Shown: positions 1 to 9,124, numbered from the stretch's first letter. The stretch is 37,162 nucleotides of DNA from Saprospiraceae bacterium (GCA_029252685.1 JAQXAY010000251.1:1-37162); one strand, 5' to 3'. A program made the numbers and translations. Notes: generated from the sequence alone by a model not told the origin.

Positions 1-185
1 CTATATTCTCTTTCTTCATTTTACACATCTCTTACGGATTTGGATCTCTTAAAGGACTATTGACATCAAAAAAGATTTGAAAATAAACAAGTTGGATAAA
101 TGCAATTGGTTAATAAAAAGGTTACCTTTGGGCATTACTTATTTTGGTTGGTTTAATATTTAGGCCAACAAATCAATTTTTTTTT

Positions 186-485
186 ATGAATATTTTTGTA
201 GCAAAGTTGAATTATAATTCAACTGAAGATCAGGTAAGAGACTTATTCGAAGGATTCGGTGAAGTTTCATCTGTAAAAATCATTTTCGACAAATTCGAAA
301 ATAGATCAAAAGGTTATGGATTCGTTGAAATGTCAAATGATGACGAAGCAAACGAAGCAATCAATAACCTAAACGACTCTGAATTTGATGGTCGTACGAT
401 CGTTGTTAAAGAAGCTCAACCAAGAGAAGAAAGAGGTGGTGGATTTAACAATAACAGAAGAAACAATTACAGAGACAGATATTAA
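186..485 (+). CDS. RRM-family RNA-binding protein
   Basis: This is a 99-residue single RNA-recognition-motif protein with a short Gly/Asn/Arg-rich tail. RNP2 is visible as IFVAKL (residues 3-8) and RNP1 as KGYGFVEM (42-49), the aromatic core that stacks on single-stranded RNA. The tail from about residue 84 (GGGFNNNRRNNYRDRY) resembles the RGG-like tails of cyanobacterial and Bacteroidota Rbp proteins, which are often cold- or stress-regulated (family knowledge). I start it at 186 rather than at the in-frame ATG at 144, because the RRM fold begins at MNIFVAKL and the extra 14 residues are not domain-like. No Shine-Dalgarno is visible; a T-rich tract precedes the ATG. It is a single gene, closed by a terminator shared with the convergent terC-like gene. 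Confidence 0.93.
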   Translation: MNIFVAKLNYNSTEDQVRDLFEGFGEVSSVKIIFDKFENRSKGYGFVEMSNDDEANEAINNLNDSEFDGRTIVVKEAQPREERGGGFNNNRRNNYRDRY

Positions 486-521
486 TCTAAATCTATAATG
501 TTTCTCCACATTAGTGGAAAA

Positions 522-553
522 AAAAAGGACTTTGAAATTTCAAAGTCCTTTTT
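522..553. terminator. Bidirectional terminator, RRM gene / TerC gene
   Basis: A perfect 16-bp inverted repeat has arms at 522-537 and 538-553, with A-run and T-run ends. The centre must open to form a small loop. It sits between the stop at 485 and the convergent stop at 563, so it can serve both strands. Confidence 0.9.
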
Positions 554-562
554 GCTTTTCTA

Positions 563-1408
563 TTAGTCAACAAGCCCTTCACTTTTTGCTTGTGCGATTG
601 CATCATTTAATTCAACATGCTTCGGACTCTTCTTCCTTAGACGCATATTTAAAAACTCTACAAATAGAGAAAAGGCAATTGCAAAGTAGAGGTATCCTTT
701 TGGAACAGCTGAAACAGGTGTCCCCATTACTTCCAAATGACCTAGATGTCCTCCTTCTACGATCAACATAAAACCAATCAAAATCAAAAAGGCAAGGCCT
801 AACATTTGTATCGTTGGATTTTTATTTACAAATCGTCCTACGGGAACAGCAAAAGCCATCATGATACCTACAGATATAACTACTGCAATAATCATGAGTA
901 TCAAAGCACCCTGCAATCCATTCGTCATACCTACAGCCGTCAGAATTGAATCAAAAGAAAAAACGATATTGATTATAGTGATCTGTACTATAACACTTGA
1001 AAGAGAAACCTTTCCCTTTTTTGAACTAGTAACGTGCGGGTTATCCCCTTCCAGCTTATGGTGAATTTCTGTCGTACTCTTATACAATAAAAACAAACCA
1101 CCGAGCATCAGCAGAAAACTCTGCCCAGTAAGGTCAAAAGATAAATAATCAGTATGTATACTAAACCATGCATTATCTTGCATTGACACTAGCCAACTTA
1201 CACCAAATAACAAAACAATCCTCAGTACCATTGCTAATATCATTCCTACATTAGTGGCCTTCTTCTGTTCCTCATCATTCAACTTAGAACTTGAGATTGA
1301 AATGAAAATGATATTATCAATTCCAAGCACGATTTCTAGAAAAGTAAGCGTTAGCAGACTAACCCACATTTCGGGGCTGCTAAAATCAGGCATTTGACTT
1401 AAACTCAT
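563..1408 (-). CDS. TerC family integral membrane protein
   Basis: This is a 281-residue polytopic membrane protein of the TerC/Alx/YkoY family. Two family signatures with paired acidic residues are present: EIVLGIDN (E25, D31, N32) in the first membrane segment and FSFDSI (D153) in the middle of the protein. Six to seven hydrophobic segments are separated by a charged loop at about residues 112-135. Known members export metal ions, notably Mn2+ (Alx/MeeY, YkoY), or support metal loading of secreted enzymes. Here that role is inferred from family only. There is no tellurite operon around it. It is a single gene, convergent with the RRM gene. A TATATTTA element about 30-40 bp upstream on the minus strand (1442-1449) is one mismatch from the Bacteroidota -7 box. 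No yybP/Mn riboswitch structure was recognised in the short leader. Confidence 0.93.
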   Translation of the reverse strand: MSLSQMPDFSSPEMWVSLLTLTFLEIVLGIDNIIFISISSSKLNDEEQKKATNVGMILAMVLRIVLLFGVSWLVSMQDNAWFSIHTDYLSFDLTGQSFLLMLGGLFLLYKSTTEIHHKLEGDNPHVTSSKKGKVSLSSVIVQITIINIVFSFDSILTAVGMTNGLQGALILMIIAVVISVGIMMAFAVPVGRFVNKNPTIQMLGLAFLILIGFMLIVEGGHLGHLEVMGTPVSAVPKGYLYFAIAFSLFVEFLNMRLRKKSPKHVELNDAIAQAKSEGLVD

Positions 1409-1484
1409 GAATTATATAATTACTTAATTGTAAAATTTTTCTAAATATACATTTTCATTAGAGTATGCATCCCTAGAATTCAGC

Positions 1485-1509
1485 TTTAATTAACTTTTTT
1501 AATTAACTT
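1485..1509 (+). repeat. Tandem 12-bp repeat upstream of secreted deiminase
   Basis: TTTAATTAACTT occurs twice (1485-1496 and 1498-1509) with a period of 13 bp, ending 21 bp before the start codon of the deiminase gene. Each unit contains the palindrome TTAATTAA. It could be a regulator site or simply an AT-rich slippage product. Confidence 0.6.
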
Positions 1510-1530
1510 AACCAGACAAACAGGAAACAT

Positions 1531-3216
1531 ATGAAAATCTTTTTCTCTACACTATTTCTAGCTATTTCATTATCTCTTTCTGCACAGAATTTTTCTGTCT
1601 TTCATGAACCTCCTACGAGTCAATCCATAAGAAGTATGGCAGAGTGGGAAGAAACGGGAACACTTGTTGTTACATGGACATCTTTTAAAACAATTCTTGC
1701 ACAGATAATTGCTGAAGCTAGCACAGAATGTGAGGTACTTGTTGTTTGTAACAGCGAAACAAATACTATTTCACAACTCCAGAACACCTATGGAGTCACC
1801 CTAAATAACAATATAAAATTCTTAGAAGCACCTTACAATAGCCTTTGGGTAAGAGATTATGGGCCGAATACCGTCTACCTTGACAACGATGAATTGGCAA
1901 TTGTCGATTGGGTTTACAATAGACCTTCAAGAGTCAACGACAATACAATGCCAGAAAAAATTGCAGAAGAATTAGATGTTCCCATTTACATCACAGATGA
2001 ATCACCCTATCAAATGGTGCATACTGGAGGTAATTACCATACAAACGGAGATGGACTTGCATTTTCTTCTGCATTGGTTATCGAAGAAAATGAACCTTTC
2101 AACCCTTATGGCACAGAACCTCTGACTGAGGATGAAATTGATGAAATCATGAGTAGCTTCATGGGTATCGATACTTACATAAAAATGGATGCCCTACCCT
2201 ATGATGTAATTAATCACATTGACATGCACTTCAGACCATTGGATGAAGAAACAATTATGGTTGGAGAATATCCTACAGGCACATCAGATGGCCCTGTAAT
2301 AGAGGCGAATCTCTTGTATGTGCTAGATAATTCCACAACACAATTTGGAACACCATGGAATATAGTAAGAATGCCTATGCCTCCAGAAAATGGTCAATAC
2401 CCTTGGGGTGGAGGTGATTACCGAACCTATACTAATTCAGTAATCGTCAACAAGAAAATCCTTATGCCTACCTATGAATACCAATACGACACAACAGCAA
2501 TTCGTATTTATGAGGAAAACATGCCTGGCTACGAGGTTGTTGGTATAAACTGTAACCAGATCATTCCTTCTCTGGGAGCTTTGCACTGTATTACAAAAGA
2601 GGTTGGCACACCAAATCCTCTGCGAATTGTGCACCAAAAAGTAACAGATAAGGGGCCTGGTACGCTTAGTGTTCCTGTTTCTGCACGCGTGACACATAAA
2701 TCGGGTATTGAAACTGTAACGCTACATTATAGGTTAGATGAAAGTAGCCCTCTGGAAAGTATTACAATGGAACATCAGGGTGATAGTATTTATTCAGCCG
2801 ATATAATAGAAGACTTTACACCACTATACACTAAGGTTGATTATTATATTGAAGCAGAAGCTGTTTCTGGAAAGACAAGATCAAGACCAGTACCTGCTCC
2901 GGAAGGATTTTATAGTTTTATCGTAGAAAACACCTCCTCTACTTCTGATATTGCTGCCAGTTATGATATGCAACCTGTATTTCCAAATCCATCAAAGGGA
3001 ATTACCTGTATACCTGTCGAAACAAGATATGGAACAAGTGGAATGCTTGAACTGTATGACCTCAATGGAAAACAATTAAAAACAATATACCAGGGAGATT
3101 TCCCTGCTGGAGAATCTCGATATTATATTGACGCTTCAGAATTTGCAGCGGGTAGTTATATAATTAAATTCCGGACGGAATTAAAATCAGATCAGCAAAC
3201 ACTTATTATTAAATAA
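1531..3216 (+). CDS. Secreted agmatine/peptidyl-arginine deiminase family protein with T9SS type A sorting domain
   Basis: The protein has 561 residues. Domain order: signal peptide 1-19; porphyromonas-type deiminase domain (PAD_porph fold) about 30-370; Ig-like beta domain about 375-470; C-terminal T9SS type A domain about 485-561 (PNPSKG start, LYDLNGK, AAGSYIIKF). Catalytic signatures are complete: D109 in LWVRDYGP, H229 and D231 in HIDMH, C353 in GALHCIT. The family hydrolyses a guanidinium group to a ureido group plus ammonia. Cytosolic members act on agmatine, whereas Porphyromonas PPAD citrullinates C-terminal arginines of proteins. Signal peptide, Ig domain and T9SS tail match PPAD layout rather than the cytosolic enzyme, so an extracellular substrate is inferred. 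The start is supported by the signal peptide and an unusually clear AGGA at 1522-1525. A UUCG-loop hairpin follows the stop. Confidence 0.9.
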   Translation: MKIFFSTLFLAISLSLSAQNFSVFHEPPTSQSIRSMAEWEETGTLVVTWTSFKTILAQIIAEASTECEVLVVCNSETNTISQLQNTYGVTLNNNIKFLEAPYNSLWVRDYGPNTVYLDNDELAIVDWVYNRPSRVNDNTMPEKIAEELDVPIYITDESPYQMVHTGGNYHTNGDGLAFSSALVIEENEPFNPYGTEPLTEDEIDEIMSSFMGIDTYIKMDALPYDVINHIDMHFRPLDEETIMVGEYPTGTSDGPVIEANLLYVLDNSTTQFGTPWNIVRMPMPPENGQYPWGGGDYRTYTNSVIVNKKILMPTYEYQYDTTAIRIYEENMPGYEVVGINCNQIIPSLGALHCITKEVGTPNPLRIVHQKVTDKGPGTLSVPVSARVTHKSGIETVTLHYRLDESSPLESITMEHQGDSIYSADIIEDFTPLYTKVDYYIEAEAVSGKTRSRPVPAPEGFYSFIVENTSSTSDIAASYDMQPVFPNPSKGITCIPVETRYGTSGMLELYDLNGKQLKTIYQGDFPAGESRYYIDASEFAAGSYIIKFRTELKSDQQTLIIK

Positions 3217-3222
3217 AAATAT

Positions 3223-3248
3223 CGGCTGCTTCGGCAGCCGTTCCTTTT
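3223..3248 (+). terminator. UUCG-tetraloop hairpin between deiminase and cytochrome gene
   Basis: CGGCTGC-TTCG-GCAGCCG forms a perfect 7-bp GC stem (3223-3240), followed by TTCCTTTT that runs directly into the ATG at 3249. It looks like the terminator of the deiminase gene, but it occupies the entire leader of the next gene, so it may instead be a partial terminator or a translation-gating hairpin. Confidence 0.75.
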
Positions 3249-3653
3249 ATGAAGAAACAACGTATATTTTGGGCAGTAGGCTTTTTCACCGCTTTGGTTT
3301 ACTTGATATCCTGCGACAATCCGTATGATCAAGGACGAGTAATTTATGAATACCATTGTGCGAATTGCCATTTGAGTGATGGCGCAGGTATTGGAGCCTT
3401 AATTCCACCGCTAAAAAATGCAGACTATTTGCAAGAAAACTGGGAACAACTTTCTTGCATTATCAAATATGGATTAGCGGACACTATACTTGTAAATGGC
3501 GTTGAATTCAACAACCCTATGGCTGCTATTGATGAGTTGGGAGCGGTAGAGATTTCAAACCTCATTAATTATTTAAATCACGAATGGAATATGGGAAATG
3601 CCCCTTTTATAACTGCAGATGGCGTAAAGGAGCAACTTGAAGCGTGTGACTAA
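3249..3653 (+). CDS. Cytochrome c family lipoprotein
   Basis: This is a 134-residue exported monohaem c-type cytochrome. A short basic N-terminus and hydrophobic segment end in a lipobox, LIS-C22, so it is probably a lipid-anchored periplasmic protein. The haem attachment motif is C37-A-N-C40-H41, followed by the Ser/Asp/Gly-rich loop and PPL seen in small class I cytochromes. A Met in NPMAA (about residue 97) is the likely distal ligand. It would shuttle electrons or act as a domain partner of a periplasmic oxidoreductase; no partner enzyme is adjacent. The start is forced, because the next in-frame Met is mid-protein. The ATG lies only 8 nt after a GC hairpin, so either transcription reads through from the deiminase gene or a promoter lies inside that gene. 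Confidence 0.9.
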   Translation: MKKQRIFWAVGFFTALVYLISCDNPYDQGRVIYEYHCANCHLSDGAGIGALIPPLKNADYLQENWEQLSCIIKYGLADTILVNGVEFNNPMAAIDELGAVEISNLINYLNHEWNMGNAPFITADGVKEQLEACD

Positions 3654-3672
3654 TTCCGAATAAATGAAAATT

Positions 3673-3703
3673 ATTAGGCTTTTTTCCTAATTAATCGTTT
3701 TTT
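3673..3703 (+). terminator. Weak terminator after cytochrome gene
   Basis: ATTAGG (3673-3678), a T-rich loop and CCTAAT (3686-3691) form a short AT-rich stem. A T6 run (3698-3703) follows after a few bases. It is a weaker hairpin than the others in this window. Confidence 0.4.
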
Positions 3704-3782
3704 AAAAGGTGGAATAAGCCAAACTATTCTTATTTTCCCATCTAATAAATGAAAATATTAATTTTTCTTTCATCAAAAGAAG

Positions 3783-3804
3783 TACTCAGCTGTATTACTC
3801 AGCT
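3783..3804 (+). repeat. Tandem 9-bp repeat upstream of giant adhesin
   Basis: TACTCAGCT occurs at 3783-3791 and 3796-3804 (period 13 bp), ending 17 bp before the ATG of the 1499-residue protein. Being GC-richer than the surrounding leader, it stands out. It is a candidate regulator site in the 5' leader or promoter. Confidence 0.55.
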
Positions 3805-3821
3805 ATAACATCTAATTCAAT

Positions 3822-6800
3822 ATGAGAAGAATATTCACAATATCCTTTTTGTTTATCAGCTGTCTGGCCTTTGCCCAGCCTGCTAATGACGACTGTACAG
3901 GTATTATTGATTTAGGGGAAGCCCCTTTCTGTGACGAAACCGTATTTTTTACGAATGTAGACGCAACACCAACGGATATAGGAAATGACAACATCCCTGC
4001 TATAAATGAATGTCCAACCGTTGGAGCCATGCAAAATGACGTATGGTTCTCTTTTATAGCATCCGCGGATATCGAAGACTATCTAATTACAGTTACAGGT
4101 ATAACTGATGGCGCAGGATCAACAGCTATGCTGCAACCACAAGTTGCGATATACAGAGGAGACTGTGAGGTAGATGGATTAGAGGCATTAAATTGTGAGG
4201 TATCTGACGATGGAGATACTGAAGTTAGTTTAACTGTATCTGGCTTAGATGTTGGACTTCCGTATTTTGTAAGAATATCAGACTGGTCCTCATCTGCAGC
4301 AGCAACCGAGGGTACTTTCCAATTATGTATAGAAGAAGTAACTATTTGGACTCCAGACGAGGATATCACTATCACTACTTGTTCTGGTGATATATATGAC
4401 TCAGGAGGTCCTGATGGGAACTATAATCCTAATCAAAACTATACTGTTACAATCCAACCGAGTAGTTTACCTCCAGGTGGCTGTATTTACTTCAATATGG
4501 AGTACTACAATGTGGAGAGTCCTGCGGATGGCTTTGTTGTAAATGATGGTGGTGCGCAATTGATAAATAGTGACAATGTTTCCGGCTTTTTTGATGTCGC
4601 TGGAGGTGTCGGTTTCGAAACCTATGCATCAAGCGGCTCCGTTACACTGAACTTCTTCTCCGATGCAAATGTAGAATTCGAAGGATTCTATGCAACTTGG
4701 GAGTGTTCAGCAGAGGCATGTCCAGGATCTGGAGAAGTTGAGATAAATGCAGGAGCAACTTATGAAGAGATTGAAACCTTACTCTCTACACCTTATGCAC
4801 AAGTTACGGTAGATACGATTATCTGTAATGATGAAGCTTTAGGATTATTTGTAGCAGATGATTTAAGCGGACTTGGAATAGAAAATGGAATTTCACTTTC
4901 TTCCGGTTCAGTTAATGACATTCCAAATCCTTCAGTTAACTTTGCAAGTTCTGGACTCGGTCAACCTGGTGATGTAGATCTTGATCTTATGTCTAATTTG
5001 AGTGGCGGATTACCTAGTTTTGATGCTTGTATCATTGAATTGGATGTTTTCAGCAATACAGATCTTCTAACCTTTGATTACAGATTCGGATCAGAAGAAT
5101 ACCCTAATTATGTAGGAAGTAATTTCAACGATATATTCGCCCTATTGATCTCAGATGATGGGACTGTAATCAATGGCCCGATCAATGGAAAAGAGAATAT
5201 GGCGATCCTCCCTAATGGCGATGATGTTACAATAAACTCAGTTAACTTTGAAACAAACTGGGAATATTATACCAGTAATGTTGATGCAAATATCTCCAGT
5301 CAATCCATAACCTATGATGGTTTAACAAGTGGATACCTGAATGAGCAGAAATTCTTAACAGCAGCAAGAGTAGTAGATCCATGTAATACCTATAAGTTAA
5401 AATTTGCAATTGCAGATAGAGGAGATGGAATTCTTGACTCCGGTGTTTTCATTTCAAAGATTCGCGGTTCTTCACCAAACATTGATGGTATAAACAATAT
5501 TGCTGACATGAATTACATCTTGGAATCTGAGGATTGTAAGACAAGTGGTAATCTTGTTATTACGGTAGATAGTATCCCTACGAGTCCAGATATATACCAA
5601 ATACAACTCACCGGTACAGCCGACCCAGACCTTGATTTAAACATTAACCTTCCAGACAGTATTATCCTTACTCCAACTGAATATGAATTTACGTTCCCAT
5701 ATTCTGCAGTTAATGATATGATCCCAGAAGGAACAGAATATCTTACTGTAAGTCTAGTTAGAGACTATGGCTGTGGTGCAGTAGAAGTTTCTTCATTTGA
5801 CATTGTAATCAAAGAAGAAGTTGAATTGGAGTTTGTAAATATTGAAGATGATACCGCTTTTGTTTGTTTAGGTGATTCTATCCAAATTATTTCAACGGGA
5901 GCAGAGATTTTCTCATGGACAGCTGCAAATTCAAATGCATTGACTTTCAATCCAGATGATGAGCCAGTTACTGTTATTACTCCAACTGAATCTACTACAG
6001 CTTTTCTTTTTGGTTACTTAGCTGAGGCACCACAGATAGATGCATGTAGAGATCTTGATTCTATTCAGGTTATAGTTATCGAGCCAGAAGTACAAATTAC
6101 TACAGACGATTCATTAGGAATCTGTGTCGGTGATACTATTACACTTACAGCTGAGAATAATGTAGGAAACAATGGCATATCTTGGTCACCTGGAACATTC
6201 TTATCGAATACAAACCAGGCAACTGTAGATGTAATTCCAACCAATGCTAATGATCAGACATACATAGCGAGAGTTGAACTTCAAGGCTGTGAAGCATCAG
6301 ATACGATCTCATTAGGATTTGATGTTATTACAATCCCGCAAATTATAGATGACCAGCAACTTTGTGAATCTTATCCTATTGAATTAGGTGAAGATGTAGG
6401 CACTACAACAACAACTTACGAATGGTTGCCAGATGTATATCTAGATGATAACACATCGCCGAATCCTACATCAAACCCAGAAGATACAATCACATATACC
6501 TTCATCTCTACCTCTGAAAATGGCTTCTGTGCAGACACGAGTCAAGTAACTATTGAAGTTATTGAGGCAGATATTGATGTTATATCTCCTGAAGCAGACT
6601 CTTTAGAGATCTGTCTTGGCGATACAATTTTTGTAAATACTGAACTTACGCTCGGTGGAACAGACCTAATGTGGTCTCCAGATGACGGTTCGATTTCTAA
6701 TCCTTCCGCAGCAAACTTCCAGTTATTCCCAGATGAAACTACAATGTATTATGGTACATATACAGTAGGTCCTTGTCTGGTGTATGATTCAATCTTTGTT

Positions 6801-8321
6801 CGGGTAGATTCACTTCCAAATATGGAAATTGATGAATTCCTGCCATTCAAAGATCCATACTGTCAAGGCGATAGTTTCATTATTGTTTCGAATATTTATC
6901 AACCGATTAATTTCCCAGATATTGAGCACCTGTGGGAAAGTGCTCCTGGAGGATTGACTTCGGACACACTATACAACATGGTTGTTATTGCCTTAGAATC
7001 TGGCGATTTCACTCGAATAACAAACAACAGAGCTTGTAGTGATACTATTAGTACCTTTGTTGAAGTAATTGAGCCGTTCCTATCAATCATACCAGAAGAT
7101 CCGATTATCTGTCCTGGAGAAAGTATTGAGCTTACAGCAGTCGGTCCAGATAGTATGAAAACCTTCATGTGGACTGATCCTGCAAACCTTTCTTGTGATA
7201 CCTGTCAAGTTACGGTTGCAACACCTGGCGGTTCTGAGACTTTCAGCTTAACAGCCGTAGTCGAAGGTTGTGAAGACAATGCAGAAGTAACTGTCTTTAT
7301 AACAGAAATCACAAATCCAGGAGTTGAGGATCTTACAATCTGCCTTGATGAAACTATTGTCTTAAATGAGAATGGTCCATTTGATTCAGGTTCAACGTAT
7401 ACCTGGACTTCTGCAGATGGAACAGTGCTAGGAACAGATAACACCTTAGAGGTTTCACCAACTGACGCAACAACTTACTTCTTACTGATGGAAGAAGGAA
7501 ATTGTTCTGAATCGTATGAAATCAATATCGATGTAATCAATGAGCCTCCTACTCTATTTGCTGGAGAGGACATTATCATCTGTATTGGAGAATCTGCAGA
7601 AATAACAGTTGAATCGAGCTCAACAGGAATCTATAGCTGGGAACCTGGAGATCTATCTGGCGGAACAATTACTGTGAGTCCTACTGAAGACACGGAGTAT
7701 ATTGTTATTGGTGATTATGGCTGCTTTGAAGTCGAGGATACTATAAATATTATTGTCGGTCAAGGATTTTCTATTGAATCAATAACACCATCAATACCGG
7801 ACACTGTAAACATATTTGAAGGCGACAACTTAGTATTAGATGCAATACTTAATCCTGATACACTACTTTATACATACATTTGGAGTGGAGAAGGAATAAC
7901 GCCTACAAATGCAAGTATCGCATCTCTTATTGCACCTTCTGTAGACGAAAATGATACCCCATTTACGTATACCCTCGAGGTAGAAGATCAGTTCGGATGT
8001 ATCAATAGTTTCCAAATTCAGATTCTTGTTGATGATAGTCAGTATGCTATTCCTAACGCATTCCGACCAGGTAGTACTATTTCTGATGAAAATAAAGAAT
8101 TCTACATCATCACAAATGAAGCAACAGATATCGAAGAATTCTTGATATTCAACAGATGGGGTGAGCAGGTTTTTGAAGGAAATAGCGAAAATAACAACAT
8201 CTGGGATGGGAAGATTAATGGTAATCCCGCACCGATGGATGTATATGCATATTATGCAAGACTTTCATTCAATGATGGCACATCACGAGAGGTTAGAGGT
8301 GAGGTAACACTCATACGCTAA
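3822..8321 (+). CDS. Giant secreted adhesin: choice-of-anchor L domain, Ig/PKD-like repeats, T9SS type B (gliding-motility) C-terminus
   Basis: The protein has 1499 residues. It begins with signal peptide 1-18. An N-terminal beta domain (about 20-180) is followed by a CUB-like domain (about 185-297) and a choice-of-anchor L domain (about 305-550, with FRFGSEEYPNYVGSNFND-like and IADRGDGILDSGVF motifs). A Calx-beta-like segment covers about 569-667. About nine Ig/PKD-like modules of 75-95 residues follow (about 665-1406); each opens with a Cys-containing strand such as ICLGDTI and has a W-[ST] core and a TTY-like edge strand. The C-terminal 90 residues (PNAFRP, FNRWGEQVFEG, WDGK, DVYAYY) are the CHU_C/type B T9SS signal. 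The product is probably a surface adhesin or matrix protein, exported and anchored by T9SS; ligands are unknown. Cysteines recur at module ends, suggesting intramodule disulfides. It is an independent unit with its own terminator. Confidence 0.93.
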   Translation: MRRIFTISFLFISCLAFAQPANDDCTGIIDLGEAPFCDETVFFTNVDATPTDIGNDNIPAINECPTVGAMQNDVWFSFIASADIEDYLITVTGITDGAGSTAMLQPQVAIYRGDCEVDGLEALNCEVSDDGDTEVSLTVSGLDVGLPYFVRISDWSSSAAATEGTFQLCIEEVTIWTPDEDITITTCSGDIYDSGGPDGNYNPNQNYTVTIQPSSLPPGGCIYFNMEYYNVESPADGFVVNDGGAQLINSDNVSGFFDVAGGVGFETYASSGSVTLNFFSDANVEFEGFYATWECSAEACPGSGEVEINAGATYEEIETLLSTPYAQVTVDTIICNDEALGLFVADDLSGLGIENGISLSSGSVNDIPNPSVNFASSGLGQPGDVDLDLMSNLSGGLPSFDACIIELDVFSNTDLLTFDYRFGSEEYPNYVGSNFNDIFALLISDDGTVINGPINGKENMAILPNGDDVTINSVNFETNWEYYTSNVDANISSQSITYDGLTSGYLNEQKFLTAARVVDPCNTYKLKFAIADRGDGILDSGVFISKIRGSSPNIDGINNIADMNYILESEDCKTSGNLVITVDSIPTSPDIYQIQLTGTADPDLDLNINLPDSIILTPTEYEFTFPYSAVNDMIPEGTEYLTVSLVRDYGCGAVEVSSFDIVIKEEVELEFVNIEDDTAFVCLGDSIQIISTGAEIFSWTAANSNALTFNPDDEPVTVITPTESTTAFLFGYLAEAPQIDACRDLDSIQVIVIEPEVQITTDDSLGICVGDTITLTAENNVGNNGISWSPGTFLSNTNQATVDVIPTNANDQTYIARVELQGCEASDTISLGFDVITIPQIIDDQQLCESYPIELGEDVGTTTTTYEWLPDVYLDDNTSPNPTSNPEDTITYTFISTSENGFCADTSQVTIEVIEADIDVISPEADSLEICLGDTIFVNTELTLGGTDLMWSPDDGSISNPSAANFQLFPDETTMYYGTYTVGPCLVYDSIFVRVDSLPNMEIDEFLPFKDPYCQGDSFIIVSNIYQPINFPDIEHLWESAPGGLTSDTLYNMVVIALESGDFTRITNNRACSDTISTFVEVIEPFLSIIPEDPIICPGESIELTAVGPDSMKTFMWTDPANLSCDTCQVTVATPGGSETFSLTAVVEGCEDNAEVTVFITEITNPGVEDLTICLDETIVLNENGPFDSGSTYTWTSADGTVLGTDNTLEVSPTDATTYFLLMEEGNCSESYEINIDVINEPPTLFAGEDIIICIGESAEITVESSSTGIYSWEPGDLSGGTITVSPTEDTEYIVIGDYGCFEVEDTINIIVGQGFSIESITPSIPDTVNIFEGDNLVLDAILNPDTLLYTYIWSGEGITPTNASIASLIAPSVDENDTPFTYTLEVEDQFGCINSFQIQILVDDSQYAIPNAFRPGSTISDENKEFYIITNEATDIEEFLIFNRWGEQVFEGNSENNNIWDGKINGNPAPMDVYAYYARLSFNDGTSREVRGEVTLIR

Positions 8322-8342
8322 TTTCAAGTAAAAAATAAACTT

Positions 8343-8375
8343 AAAAAGCTGGCTCAATAGAGTCAGCTTTTTTTT
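8343..8375 (+). terminator. Terminator of giant adhesin gene
   Basis: A 12-bp stem (AAAAGCTGGCTC / GAGTCAGCTTTT, one G-U) closes on an AATA loop and ends in a T8 run. It lies 21 bp after the stop. Confidence 0.92.
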
Positions 8376-8400
8376 GTTAATAGACTATACTTAAATACAA

Positions 8401-9124
8401 ATGAGGCCTATTATTCCTTCATCCTGCTCCCTCTACTCTTATCCTGTAACAACAAAGCCAAAAAAACAGAAGGAGAATATTCAAATCCTTCTTAAGCTTC
8501 AAAAGTTATAACAGCAGATTGTGAATTATGCATCCCAAAGAAATCTATAAAAGCAGTACCAATCCTTTTGGGTGATTATCCAGAAAGTATATCGGATATC
8601 AAACAAGAATTTCAAATACTAAATAGCACTGAAAACAGTGAAGTTGCAGTGCTGCTTTTAAATTACAATCAAAAGTTGTGGCTAACAGATATCGACAAAT
8701 ACGAGCTTGCTTCACGCCTACAAAACATTATCGAACAGCATCAATTGCCCTCAGATAATATTGTCATAGGAGGCTTTTCGAGTGGTAGTAATGTAAGTGT
8801 ATTTATCAGCAACTGTATTATTGAAATGAAACAGTTTTACATAGATCCAAAAGCTGTTTTTCTTATTGACTCCCCTATTGACTTAGCAGCTTTATACATA
8901 GCTTCAGAAAAAAAATTACTCGTAAATTTTTTGCGCCCTCTGTTCAAGAAAGTCAGTGGATTATTCAAACATTAGATTCAAATTTCGGAAGTCTACACCA
9001 AAGACTTGAACCCTATGAAAAAGAGGCTGTATTCACAGCTATCAGCAACAACACATCCAATCTGGCTAATCTAAAAAACACTCGATTAAGATTCTATACA
9101 GAACCCGATACTTCGTGGTGGCGT
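8401..9124 (+). pseudogene. Decayed alpha/beta hydrolase lipoprotein
   Basis: Coding similarity is spread over two frames with three lesions. (1) The ATG at 8401 is out of frame with the lipoprotein signal that follows (LLPLLLSCNNK), so an indel lies at about 8404-8420. (2) An in-frame TAA interrupts at 8493-8495. (3) An A8 tract at 8908-8915 appears to have lost one A, moving the frame from FSSGS-bearing sequence to a downstream frame encoding QESQWIIQTLD and RLRFYTEPDTSWW. The longest surviving open stretch is 8568-8975. The nucleophile elbow GFSSG (about 8772-8786) marks a serine hydrolase of the alpha/beta type. After SWWRK the frame enters a terminator hairpin, so the usual C-terminus also seems lost. 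The combination supports a true pseudogene rather than one sequencing error. Confidence 0.75.

Noticed and set aside
1-143. Gene in the left-edge segment
   Set aside because: No reading frame with protein-like composition; it is an AT-rich leader or spacer and I see no clear promoter.
144-185. Longer start for the RRM protein
   Set aside because: The extra 14 residues precede the RNP2 strand, are rich in Phe and are not part of the fold.
8568-8975. Stand-alone 135-residue protein with TTG start
   Set aside because: The same frame continues upstream as lipoprotein-like sequence and the downstream part of the hydrolase lies in another frame, so it is a fragment of a pseudogene.
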